Assembly: GCA_020634555.1 (NCBI GenBank)
Contig: JACKBK010000019.1
Location: 1-63,111 of the forward strand
Direction: 5' to 3'
DNA length: 63,111 bases
From: Caldilineae bacterium
GTDB lineage: Bacteria; Chloroflexota; Anaerolineae; JAAEKA01
How positions within the stretch are numbered: position 1 is the stretch's first letter; every line of letters begins with the position of its first letter. Positions 45,746-53,803 of the stretch are shown here, piece by piece. Made by a program: the position numbers and the translations under genes. The notes under the pieces were generated by a model that saw only the letters and a list, made by a program, of their open reading frames with translations, did no database searches and had not been told where the DNA came from.

Positions 45746-46243
45746 TTAGCGCTCCCTTGCAATCATGATCGCGCCCACCAGGGCTACCAGCAGCAACACC
45801 GACACAACCTCGAACGGAATGACGTAGGCGCTGACAAACGCGTTACCGATCATTGCGATCGTGTCGTCCGGCACGGGCAGCGCCTCAGTCGGCCAGCTAA
45901 CCTGAAGCAGCACCAGCACCAGCAGCCCCAGCAACAGGATGGCAACCACGCCCGAAATACCAGACTGGAAGTTGCTCATCTTCATACGCCCCAGCATCAT
46001 GCCGCGGGTCAACATGGTCGCAAACACGATCAGCGTTGCGATGGCGCCGATGTAGATCAATATCTGCGCGACGGCCAGGAACTCCGCCTCCAGCAGACCG
46101 TAAAGCGCTGCAACGCCAAAGAAGGAACCGACCAGCCACAGCGCCGAGTGAAACAAGTTGCGGCTCAGCACAACCATCAGGCCACAGCCCAAAGTCAGGA
46201 CGCTAAGTAAGATGAAAACGACTTGTTGCGGTGTAATTGCCAT
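45746..46243 (-). CDS. nuoJ: NADH-quinone oxidoreductase subunit J
   Basis: 165 residues from ATG 46243 with GAGGAG about 5 nt upstream (an in-frame GTG two codons earlier is less well placed). Five transmembrane helices; LLEAEFLAVAQILIYIGAIATLIVFATML carries the pi-bulge helix region typical of NuoJ. Directly followed by nuoK. Confidence 0.95.
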   Translation of the reverse strand: MAITPQQVVFILLSVLTLGCGLMVVLSRNLFHSALWLVGSFFGVAALYGLLEAEFLAVAQILIYIGAIATLIVFATMLTRGMMLGRMKMSNFQSGISGVVAILLLGLLVLVLLQVSWPTEALPVPDDTIAMIGNAFVSAYVIPFEVVSVLLLVALVGAIMIARER

Positions 46244-46282
46244 AAGCACTCCTCACGCGCTGGTTACGCGGCTGCGTCCGCG

Positions 46283-47500
46283 CTAAACCTGCACTGTCGC
46301 GGCCGGTGTTGCCGTCTGCCGCCGCTGCACCCGTTTGCGCAACTGTGCTCCAATGATCCCCAACGTCGCCACCAGCGCGACGATGTTGGCGCCGCTGAGC
46401 AGCACGGCCCGAATGTTCTCGGAAACCGGCAGCTTCCAGATCACAGCAGCCAGCAGCACGGTCACCAGAGCTGCCGGCACCAGCACCTTCCAGCAGAAGC
46501 CCATCATCTGGTCGATGCGCAGCCGCGGGTAGGTAGCCCGCACCCACATGAGCGCGAACAAAACCAGCAGCGTCTTGATGCTGAAATAGACGATTCCCAG
46601 CACCGGGATCTGGTCAACAAACGGCCCCTGCCAGCCGCCCAAAAAGACGGTTGCGGCCAGCGCGCTCAGGATCAGACTGTTGACAAAGAACTGCAGGAAG
46701 AACCAGGCGAACTTCATGCCGCTGTATTCGATGTTAAAGCCGGCTACGATCTCGCTCTCAGCCTCCAGCAGGTCAAACGGCGCCCGCTCTCCCTCGGCCA
46801 ACGCCGCGACAAAGAAGATAACAAACGCAAAGGGCATCAGCAGACCGTACCAGCCGGGGATAAAACCAAAATAGCGCACACCCTGCGCTTCAGCCAGCGA
46901 ATTGGTGTTCATGGTGCCGGACAGCAGCACGACCGCCAGCAGCGTGAAGATCAGCGGTATTTCGTAGCTCAACAACTGCGCCACGACCCGGAAGCCGCCC
47001 AGCAGGGCATACTTGTTGTTGGAGCTCCAACCGGCCATCAACGCGCCCATCGCGGCCAGCCCGCTGAACGCCACAAAATAGAGCAGACCAACGTTCAAAC
47101 CAACCGCGACGACACCCGCGCCAATGGGGATGATCGCCGCCACCATGATGATCTGCATCACCGACAGCGCCGGCGCAAGGTTGAAAGAAACCCGGTCCGC
47201 CCCGGCCGGTGTGACGTCCTCCTTGGTCAGCAGCTTGACGATGTCGGCCATGGTCTGCAAGAGGCCGTACGGACCGGCGCGGTTGGGACCGACACGGTCC
47301 TGCAACCGCGCGGCGATCTTGCGCTCTCCCCAGATCAGGAAAATCGCCGAGGTGAGGACCATAATCAGCAGCAGCAACACGCCGATGACGTCGCCGACCA
47401 GAGACGCCAGCTCCGCGCTCAGTCCCAGACTCAACAGCAGATTGTGAAACCAGGGTCCAAGCTGTGCAGGGTCTTTGATAATTTCCAGTAGCTGTCCCAT
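46283..47500 (-). CDS. nuoH: NADH-quinone oxidoreductase subunit H
   Basis: 405 residues from ATG 47500 (TTG one codon earlier also possible). The quinone-site subunit: ERKIAARLQDRVGPNRAGPYGLLQTMADIVKLLTKED, then AFVIFFVAALAEGERAPFDLLEAESEIVAGFNIEYSG and RATYPRLRIDQMMGFCWKVL. A basic C-terminal tail is longer than in E. coli. It follows nuoA directly; nuoB, C, D and others that usually stand between them are absent. Confidence 0.96.
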   Translation of the reverse strand: MGQLLEIIKDPAQLGPWFHNLLLSLGLSAELASLVGDVIGVLLLLIMVLTSAIFLIWGERKIAARLQDRVGPNRAGPYGLLQTMADIVKLLTKEDVTPAGADRVSFNLAPALSVMQIIMVAAIIPIGAGVVAVGLNVGLLYFVAFSGLAAMGALMAGWSSNNKYALLGGFRVVAQLLSYEIPLIFTLLAVVLLSGTMNTNSLAEAQGVRYFGFIPGWYGLLMPFAFVIFFVAALAEGERAPFDLLEAESEIVAGFNIEYSGMKFAWFFLQFFVNSLILSALAATVFLGGWQGPFVDQIPVLGIVYFSIKTLLVLFALMWVRATYPRLRIDQMMGFCWKVLVPAALVTVLLAAVIWKLPVSENIRAVLLSGANIVALVATLGIIGAQLRKRVQRRQTATPAATVQV

Positions 47501-47540
47501 CAATAATCACTCCAGATTTTGCCGCGGTCGAAAGACGCCT

Positions 47541-47900
47541 TTACTGCCACTCCAGCGCGTTGACGCGCCAGGCATAGATCAAACCTGCAAAGAGAATGCC
47601 CACGAAGAGCAACGCCTCAACAAGCGCATAAAAGGCAAGCTGGTTATAGGCCACCGCCCAAGGAAAGAGGAACACAGCTTCGACATCGAAAATGACGAAG
47701 ATCAGGGCAAAGAGGTAATACTGCGCCTTGAACTGGGTCCACGTGTCGCCTACGGTTTCTACACCGCACTCGTATGTTGTTGTCTTCAGCTTGTTGGGCT
47801 TTTTGGGGCGCAACAACCAGGCCACACCGACGCCAACAAAGGGAAAGATAAAGGCGACGAGGGCCAGGATCAGGACAAACTGAAAGTTTTCTTGGATCAT
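47541..47900 (-). CDS. nuoA: NADH-quinone oxidoreductase subunit A
   Basis: 119 residues, three transmembrane helices. YECGVETVGDTW and YYLFALIFVIFDVEAVFLFPWAVAY are diagnostic. First gene of this membrane-arm operon; a promoter lies at 48002-48031. Confidence 0.96.
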   Translation of the reverse strand: MIQENFQFVLILALVAFIFPFVGVGVAWLLRPKKPNKLKTTTYECGVETVGDTWTQFKAQYYLFALIFVIFDVEAVFLFPWAVAYNQLAFYALVEALLFVGILFAGLIYAWRVNALEWQ

Positions 47901-48001
47901 AAGCTGCCTCCGAGGGTTGCGTAGGCCGGTTCAAGGCGTTGGACGTGAGACCGGAAGCCTGTCAGGTGCGACTTATTGAGGAAACTGGCACAAGCGGGGC
48001 G

Positions 48002-48031
48002 ATTATACCATCCTCGCGACAAAACGTACAA
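48002..48031 (-). promoter_or_regulatory. Candidate promoter of the nuo operon
   Basis: On the minus strand TTGTAC (48031-48026) and TATAAT (48007-48002), 18 bp apart, giving a leader of about 95 nt before nuoA. The remainder of the 329-bp gap 47901-48229 shows no gene. Confidence 0.5.
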
Positions 48032-48229
48032 AGTCTCTCCGACGTTTGCGCTATTCAGGGGTGCCGGCGGGACTTTCAGGCGACTCTGCGCCATTGCAGC
48101 AGATCGTCCATTCATTCAAGGAGCTGGGACTGATGTGTAGATCTTGGCCAGCGCGACATGCTGTGAACCAATTGTGTGCATTGTAACACAACGCTGGCAG
48201 ATGACAAAACTGGAAGGCAGATTACTGGT

Positions 48230-48409
48230 CTAAAACAACGTGTAGATAAACGGCGCAATCCCTGAGGCTTGTGCAAACACCAGCAGCAAACCAAAGGCCA
48301 CCAACACGATGACCATGGGAATCAACCACCACAGCTTGCGCTCCCAGAGGAAGCCGAACAACTCGTTGACCACGCTCATGCGTGAACTGACTTTCTTCGA
48401 TGTCTTCAT
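48230..48409 (-). CDS. DUF5989 family small membrane protein
   Basis: 59 residues from ATG 48409, with AGGAGA upstream. MSVVNELFGFLWERKLWWLIPMV leads into one transmembrane helix and a GIAPFIYTLF tail, the DUF5989 pattern. Such proteins usually stand beside a carbamoyltransferase, a second small membrane protein and an SGNH hydrolase; here those are about 2-5 kb away at 50186-53512, with a sugar dehydrogenase gene in between. Confidence 0.78.
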   Translation of the reverse strand: MKTSKKVSSRMSVVNELFGFLWERKLWWLIPMVIVLVAFGLLLVFAQASGIAPFIYTLF

Positions 48410-48730
48410 ACGTACTTTCTCCTGGCGTCGCAACCACGTTCAATCGTTGCTGCCGTGGTTGCGGCGTCCGGCCCGGCGCATCTGAGACGACCATGCGCTG
48501 TTCGCACAACCATGGATGAAAACGGGGCGGCTCGGTCGGCCCACTCCGGGGTGCTTCGCGAAGACCGGCCGCAGCAACGTCTATTTTCAAGTCAGGACGT
48601 GCGCTCCGCAGAGCGACGTAATTATACTGGATAACCCGCTCTTGTGCGTAATTCTCGGCTTAGCAAAGAACAGAAAGTTCATCTTGTTTCCGATCCGCGC
48701 CTTCATAGCCAACCGCAACTTTCCACCGTC
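48410..48730. other. Intergenic region, no gene
   Basis: 321 bp. A minus-strand TATAAT (48626-48621) could be the -10 of the DUF5989 gene, but no good -35 is found at the right distance. GCGCTCCGCAGAGCG at 48601-48615 is a small inverted repeat. Nothing else is recognised. Confidence 0.4.
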
Positions 48731-49996
48731 TCACAGCACCACCACCTTGTAGATCTGTCCGCTGTAAAAATCGGCCACGTAGATATTGCCGTCTTCGTCG
48801 TCGCCGATACTGGCGAGGCGCAGACCCGTTACCAGCAACTCCTGGGTCTCCCAGGCCGCGCCGGCCCGCCGCATTCCCCAGATGCGTCCCGTGCAGTGGT
48901 CGCCATAGAAGAAGATGCCTTCCAGCGATGGATACGCGTCGCCGCGGTATACGTCGCCGCCGATGATCGCACAGTTGCCGTTGGAATGCGCATACTCAGC
49001 TACCGGCGGGACGTAGAGGCTGGGATCGCAGTTGACGGAGTCGGTACACAACGTGCCCTCCATCACGCGCCAGCCGTAGTTCTGGCCGCCTGCACTGCCG
49101 GCCTCTTGGAAGTCGATCTCCTCCCGCCGACTCTGGCCTACGTCGGTGATGTACAGGTCGCCAGTCTGGCGGTCGAAGGAGAACCGCCAGGGATTGCGAA
49201 GTCCGTAGGCCCAGATCTCAGGCGCGTGGCCAGGCATCCCGGCAAAAGGATTGCTGGGCGGTACGTTGTAGGTGAACCCGTGGCCATGGCTGACCACCGG
49301 CAGGTAAGCGACGGTGGACAGCGTGCCCGGCTCGGCTGGCGGCGGGTCCGCCGGCAACGTCTGGCGCACATCGATGCGCAGAACCTTGCCCAGCAGGTTG
49401 CCAAGATTCTGCGCATCGTTCTCCGGGTCGTAATCCAGATCGCCATCGCCGATCGCGATATAGAGGTAGCCGTCAGGTCCGAACGCCAGTTGCCCGCCGC
49501 TGTGAAGTGTCGCGGACTCCGGCACACGCAGCACCTCCTGTTGACTCGCGGCGCTGGCGTGGTCGGGGTCATCCGGCAGCACATGGTAACGCGCCACCAC
49601 TACCTGGGATGTATCGCGTTCCAGATAATGAACATAAAAGCTGCCGTCAGCCACGTAGTCCGGCGAGAACGCCAACCCGAACAGCCGATAGCCCTGATCG
49701 CGGTCGTTGATGTTGACAAACTCGTGCGGCGTCGGGTCCCCGTCGCGCAGAATCCAGATGCGGCCATTGGTAGCAGCAACAAATAGGCGGCCGCTGCCAT
49801 CGGGCGCATACGCAATGTCCGATGGTGTGTTGATGGCGTCGGTTACCAACGTCAGCCCGATCTGCGGCCAGTCAGCCGGGCTGGCAGCGGTGCTGTCAAC
49901 ACGGCTGCCGGGCAGCAGCCCTGAGAGAAGCGCGCTGGTCACTGCAATCAACGCCAGCATGCTCAGCCGGTGGGAATGAGGGGAAGTTCGATTCAT
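48731..49996 (-). CDS. PQQ-dependent sugar dehydrogenase (glucose/sorbosone dehydrogenase family), exported
   Basis: 421 residues with an N-terminal signal peptide (LSMLALIAVTSALLSGLLPG). Six-bladed propeller of the soluble glucose dehydrogenase kind: INTPSDIAYAPDGSGRLFVA, HSGGQLAFGPDGYLYIAIGDG, NLLGKVLRIDV, YGLRNPWRFSFDRQTGDLYITDVGQ and EEIDFQEAGSAGGQNYGWRVMEG. It oxidises aldoses outside the cytoplasm with PQQ in characterised relatives; some members of the family have other roles. Stand-alone gene with palindrome A3 downstream of its start region. Confidence 0.88.
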   Translation of the reverse strand: MNRTSPHSHRLSMLALIAVTSALLSGLLPGSRVDSTAASPADWPQIGLTLVTDAINTPSDIAYAPDGSGRLFVAATNGRIWILRDGDPTPHEFVNINDRDQGYRLFGLAFSPDYVADGSFYVHYLERDTSQVVVARYHVLPDDPDHASAASQQEVLRVPESATLHSGGQLAFGPDGYLYIAIGDGDLDYDPENDAQNLGNLLGKVLRIDVRQTLPADPPPAEPGTLSTVAYLPVVSHGHGFTYNVPPSNPFAGMPGHAPEIWAYGLRNPWRFSFDRQTGDLYITDVGQSRREEIDFQEAGSAGGQNYGWRVMEGTLCTDSVNCDPSLYVPPVAEYAHSNGNCAIIGGDVYRGDAYPSLEGIFFYGDHCTGRIWGMRRAGAAWETQELLVTGLRLASIGDDEDGNIYVADFYSGQIYKVVVL

Positions 49997-50030
49997 GATA
50001 ATGTCTCTCCAACTGTAACGATTCAGCCCT

Positions 50031-50104
50031 CACCGTCACTCCCGCGAAGGCGGGAGTCTAGTGCTTGTAAAGACTAGATTCCCGCCTCCGCGGGAATGAC
50101 GGTG
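50031..50104. repeat. Palindromic repeat, family A, copy 3
   Basis: CACCGTCACTCCCGCGAAGG ... CCTCCGCGGGAATGACGGTG, with an added inner ACTAG pairing around a short loop. Lies between the sugar dehydrogenase and SGNH hydrolase genes. Confidence 0.85.
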
Positions 50105-50185
50105 AGTAGTTGCCTCTAAACGAAAACAGGGGCTCCGCCGCGGAAAGCGCTTCAGCGCTTTCCCAAAGCAACGCCGAAACGCCTT

Positions 50186-51343
50186 CTACGAACTGGTGAT
50201 AAAACGGGCAATCTCTCGTGCCGCCAGGCGATGGCCGGCCGGGTTCCAATGAACATCCTGGCTGAAATAGAGCGGACCTGTCTGCCGGGCCGCGCTGGCG
50301 AAGGCCGGCAACAGCGGCAGACAAGGAATCTCCAGCGAGCGGCAAACTTGCGCGACCCAGCGGTCGTTGCCCTCCAGCGCCATGCGCTCGGAGAGGTCTC
50401 CTTGCCAGTAAACCGCTTCCTTGGTCGGTGCCAGTACCACCACCAACCCGGCGCCGGCAGCATGGACGGCGTCCCGCGCCGCCTCCAGCGCGGCAGCGGT
50501 CAGCGCCATCCCCTCGCACACCCTTGGATCAGAGCGGTCGGCCCACGCAACTGGCCCGCTGATGTCCAGCAGCAGCGGCGCCGCGCCAATATTGATCCAG
50601 CGCGTCGGCCGCCGCCTCGGGTTGTAGACACCTTGCCGCAGCGCCCATTTCGCCAGTTCGTAGCTGACCAGATGGCGATGCAGCAGTCCTCGCAAGGAAA
50701 CGCCCGGCATGGTCGGATCAGCGGTGTCTGGTTGCGTGCGTTCACGTTCCCAGGCCAGGAAATCCCCGCCACCGACTGCCTGCCAGGCAGCGAAGCTGGC
50801 CGCGTCCAGCAGGTCGTTGGCAAAAAACTGCCACACGACAAGTCGCGGCCGCAGCCGCAACCCCTCCTGGCGCAGCATAGCCAGCTCGTTGCCCGGCCCG
50901 AAGCCGCTGATGCCCAGATTAGCGACGGTGAGACCGCTCAACCAAGCCAGTTGCGCCGGCCAGGCTGCCTTCTCGTCCACGCCATAGCCAAACGTGAAGC
51001 TGTCGCCCAGCGCGACCACCTCCACAGAGCCGTCCTCGACCGGTGTACGCAGACCACGGCTGTTGGTCCTCAGGCGATAGCTGTAGTCGGGATGGCCGGC
51101 CAGCACCACGTCGAGGTTGGGCAGATGGCGAAACCCCAACCGGGGATCAGGCGCAGAGGTTGCGTGCCAATCATCAAAAAAGCCCGCCCATGATCCTGAG
51201 CGGCGGCCAGTCATGGCCTGGACCGGAAGCGGTAACATTCCCGGCTCCGCGCGCGCCAGCGATTCAGCCAACAGTGCGCTCAGCGCGGCTGTGGCGCCCA
51301 ACCCGCTAACCAACGTTTGCCAGACCCTTGTTTCCCGCGCCAT
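50186..51343 (-). CDS. SGNH/GDSL hydrolase family protein
   Basis: 385 residues. A hydrophobic N-terminus (TLVSGLGATAALSALLAESLA) suggests membrane anchoring or export. VVALGDSFTFGYGVDE is block I with the catalytic Ser; LGISGFGPGNEL and QFFANDLLDA supply the oxyanion Gly/Asn; SQDVHWNPAGHRLAA is block V with Asp and His. Probably an esterase or acyltransferase acting on a glycan or the carbamoylated product of its neighbour. It begins 15 bp after the carbamoyltransferase stop, in one operon. Confidence 0.85.
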   Translation of the reverse strand: MARETRVWQTLVSGLGATAALSALLAESLARAEPGMLPLPVQAMTGRRSGSWAGFFDDWHATSAPDPRLGFRHLPNLDVVLAGHPDYSYRLRTNSRGLRTPVEDGSVEVVALGDSFTFGYGVDEKAAWPAQLAWLSGLTVANLGISGFGPGNELAMLRQEGLRLRPRLVVWQFFANDLLDAASFAAWQAVGGGDFLAWERERTQPDTADPTMPGVSLRGLLHRHLVSYELAKWALRQGVYNPRRRPTRWINIGAAPLLLDISGPVAWADRSDPRVCEGMALTAAALEAARDAVHAAGAGLVVVLAPTKEAVYWQGDLSERMALEGNDRWVAQVCRSLEIPCLPLLPAFASAARQTGPLYFSQDVHWNPAGHRLAAREIARFITSS

Positions 51344-51358
51344 GAACGGCGGCCCCGC

Positions 51359-53146
51359 CTAGCCGGCTGTCGGCTTACGAACAATGAAGCGCTCCAACAC
51401 CAGCATGTCGATGTCGCTGACGCTAAAGGTATGGAAGGCGTTGGCGGGTGTCGTCACGATGGGCTCGCCGCGCAGGTTGAAGGAGGTGTTCATCAACACC
51501 GGCGTGCCGGTCTTGCGGCCAAAGGCATCGATGATATCGTAGTAACGAGGGTTCCACTCGCGGCGCACCGTCTGCAAACGGCCGGTGCCCATGTGTGATA
51601 CCGCCGGGATCTCCTGCTGGCGGTCTTCGTACACGTCGCTGACCATCAGCATGAAGCGCGGCGGATATTGGCCGTCGGCCCGTTGCAGATCGAAGTACTC
51701 CGCGGCCCTTTCCTCCGGCACCACCGGCGCAAAGGGACGGAACGGCTCACGGAACTTGATCTTGGTGTTGACGATCTCTTTCATCTCGGCGCTGCGCGGA
51801 TCGGCCAGGATCGAGCGGTTGCCCAGCGCGCGCGGTCCCCACTCAAACCGACCCTGAAACAGGCCGATGACCTGGCCGGCGATCAGCGCGTCGCTGACCA
51901 CATCCGCCAGGTCCGCCTCGCCCTCAATGAACTCGTATTCAAGGTTGTTCGTCCGCAGAAACTCTTCGCAGGCGCTTTCGCTGAAGCTTTGTCCGTAGTA
52001 GGCGTGCTCCATCACAAAACGGCGCGGCTGGCTCAGCAACACGTGGTAGGCATATAACGCCGCGCCCAGCGCGCCGCCGGCATCGCCCGCCGCCGGCTGG
52101 ATGTAGACCCCGGTGAACGGTGTCTCGCGCATGATGCGCCCGTTGGCCACCGAGTTCAACCCGACGCCGCCCGCCATCACCAGCCGGTCCAGCCCGGTCT
52201 CCTCGTGCAGGTGATTGACCATCTTCAGCAACGTGTCCTCTGTGAAGCTCTGGATGGTGGCCGCGACGTCGGCGTAATACTGGTTGGTTTTTGCCTGTTC
52301 CTCGCGACCGGTCAGGTCATGGCCGGTGGTCTCGCAGAAGAACTCGGCATCGTGGGTGCGCGGCTTGCCCCACAGTTCGATGAAGCGATCGTTGAAGGTA
52401 CGCTCGGGCGAGTAGTGGTAGCTGAAGTAATCCATGTTCAGCCGAAAGCTGCCGTCGGGGAAGGTCTGCACCAGCTTGTCCAGCCGGTCACGGTACAGGG
52501 GCCGGCCGTACGGCGCCATGCCCATCACCTTGTACTCACCCTCGTTGACCCGGAAACCCAGCCAGGCGGTGAAAGCCGAGTAGAGCAAGCCCAGCGAGTG
52601 GGGAAAACGCATCTCGCTGGTCAGGTCGATGCGGTTCATGCTGCCGTCGCGCCAGGATCCCTTGGCTCGTCCCAGCGAGGTGGTAGTCCACTCGCCGACG
52701 CCGTCGATGGTCAGCACGGCGGCTTCTTCGTAAGGGGAGCAGAAGAACGCGCTGGCGGCATGGCTCAGATGATGCTCCACGAACAGAACCTTGTCCGCCT
52801 CGACGCCGACCTTTTCCTGCAGGATGCTCTTGACCCACAGCTTCTCGTCGAACCAGGCTACCATGGCCTCGCGGAACACCTTCCACGAGCGCGGAAAGGT
52901 ACCCAGCGTGGACATCAGGATACGCTCGAACTTGGGCAACGGCTTCTCGTAGAAGACGACATAGTCCAGGTCTTCGGCGGTGATGCCGCCCTGCTGCAGG
53001 CAGAACTGGACGGCCAACTCTGGGAAACGGTAGTCGTTCTTGTTGCGGCTGAAGCGCTCTTCCTGAACCGCTGCCACCAGGTCCCCATCGGCCAGCAAAA
53101 CAGCAGCCGAGTCGTGATAGAAACAGGAAATACCGAGAATGTACAA
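51359..53146 (-). CDS. Carbamoyltransferase (NodU/CmcH family)
   Basis: 595 residues. MYILGISCFYHDSAAVLLADGD and AVQEERFSRNKND open the ASKHA-fold domain; FVEHHLSHAASAFFCSP, LTIDGVGEWTTTSLG and MAGGVGLNSVANGRI follow. The C-terminal domain has FQGRFEWGPRALGNRSILADPR and FRPFAPVVPEE. It transfers a carbamoyl group from carbamoyl phosphate, through carbamoyl-adenylate, to a hydroxyl of a sugar or secondary metabolite. The target is unknown. It follows a 76-residue membrane protein and precedes the SGNH hydrolase. Confidence 0.93.
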   Translation of the reverse strand: MYILGISCFYHDSAAVLLADGDLVAAVQEERFSRNKNDYRFPELAVQFCLQQGGITAEDLDYVVFYEKPLPKFERILMSTLGTFPRSWKVFREAMVAWFDEKLWVKSILQEKVGVEADKVLFVEHHLSHAASAFFCSPYEEAAVLTIDGVGEWTTTSLGRAKGSWRDGSMNRIDLTSEMRFPHSLGLLYSAFTAWLGFRVNEGEYKVMGMAPYGRPLYRDRLDKLVQTFPDGSFRLNMDYFSYHYSPERTFNDRFIELWGKPRTHDAEFFCETTGHDLTGREEQAKTNQYYADVAATIQSFTEDTLLKMVNHLHEETGLDRLVMAGGVGLNSVANGRIMRETPFTGVYIQPAAGDAGGALGAALYAYHVLLSQPRRFVMEHAYYGQSFSESACEEFLRTNNLEYEFIEGEADLADVVSDALIAGQVIGLFQGRFEWGPRALGNRSILADPRSAEMKEIVNTKIKFREPFRPFAPVVPEERAAEYFDLQRADGQYPPRFMLMVSDVYEDRQQEIPAVSHMGTGRLQTVRREWNPRYYDIIDAFGRKTGTPVLMNTSFNLRGEPIVTTPANAFHTFSVSDIDMLVLERFIVRKPTAG

Positions 53147-53162
53147 AGGGGCGTCTCCGGGG

Positions 53163-53261
53163 AGTTGCCACGAATGACACGAATTAGACGAATTTCGGAT
53201 TCTGAGTTAGCGAAATTCGTGCAACACCTGCACGTGCGTGCGGCGCAAGTGTTCGTGGCAA
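53163..53261. repeat. Inverted repeat element with TTGCCACGAA ends
   Basis: Ends TTGCCACGAA (53163-53172) and TTCGTGGCAA (53252-53261); inside, ACGAATT...AAATTCGT pairing and a CACCTGCACGTGCGTGCGG unit identical to the one within the composite element at 30863-31061. Confidence 0.7.
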
Positions 53262-53281
53262 TTCCCGAGTCTGGCTATTCA

Positions 53282-53512
53282 CTACGATTGGCGCTGCGCG
53301 TCGGCCAGTTCCTTGTCGTGCGTCTCGCGCGGCAGCCAGGCCGTCTCGGCAGATCGATGCCGACGAATGTGCAACGGATCGGCCAGCAGCCGCACGGCCA
53401 GGCCAAACGGCAGGACGATGACAAAATAGAAGAAGGTCAGCAGAATGCGTGACTGGAACTTGCCGATCTTGCGGGCAAGCACCATCCAGCGGTTCCAAAG
53501 TTTGCGCAGCAC
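53282..53512 (-). CDS. Small membrane protein of the carbamoyltransferase operon
   Basis: 76 residues from GTG 53512, with GGGAG 6 nt upstream. GKFQSRILLTFFYFVIVLPFGLAVRLLADPLHI is a hydrophobic segment with a sharp turn, a pattern seen in small proteins next to NodU-type carbamoyltransferases (SxtJ-type neighbourhoods). First gene of the operon; promoter at 53644-53672. Function unknown. Confidence 0.75.
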   Translation of the reverse strand: MLRKLWNRWMVLARKIGKFQSRILLTFFYFVIVLPFGLAVRLLADPLHIRRHRSAETAWLPRETHDKELADAQRQS

Positions 53513-53523
53513 GATGCACTCCC

Positions 53524-53610
53524 AAGAAGTTCAACTTCTTCGGAGAAGTTGAACTTTTGAAACGCCGCCGCCTCACGGTAAAAGTTCGACTTCACCGAAG
53601 AAGTCGAACT
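53524..53610. repeat. Palindromic repeat family E, copy 2
   Basis: GAAGTTCAACTTCTTCGGAG / AGTTGAAC and AAAGTTCGACTTCACCGAAG / AAGTCGAAC units, in the leader of the carbamoyltransferase operon; related to 42470-42569. Confidence 0.75.
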
Positions 53611-53643
53611 GTGGAGAATGGCGTCGTTTGTTCGATTGGGCGC

Positions 53644-53672
53644 ATGATACTGTGAGCGGGATGATCTGTCAA
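53644..53672 (-). promoter_or_regulatory. Promoter of the carbamoyltransferase operon
   Basis: Minus-strand TTGACA (53672-53667) and TATCAT (53649-53644), 17 bp apart. The leader of about 125 nt contains palindrome E2. Confidence 0.75.
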
Positions 53673-53690
53673 TTCCCATCCCACCTCCGT

Positions 53691-53719
53691 TTGACGTTCC
53701 GCGCCCCTTGCGGTAGACT
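53691..53719 (+). promoter_or_regulatory. Promoter of the divergent lipoprotein gene
   Basis: TTGACG (53691-53696) and TAGACT (53714-53719), 17 bp apart, giving a leader of about 78 nt to the GTG at 53804. Its -35 is only 18 bp from that of the divergent promoter, so the two may compete. Confidence 0.6.
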
Positions 53720-53803
53720 GAACCGGCCTGTGCAGCGGTGAACATTTGCCGCCAGTTGGTGGTGTCACCGGCAACACAGTCAATTCGTTTCGGAGAGTAT
53801 CGC

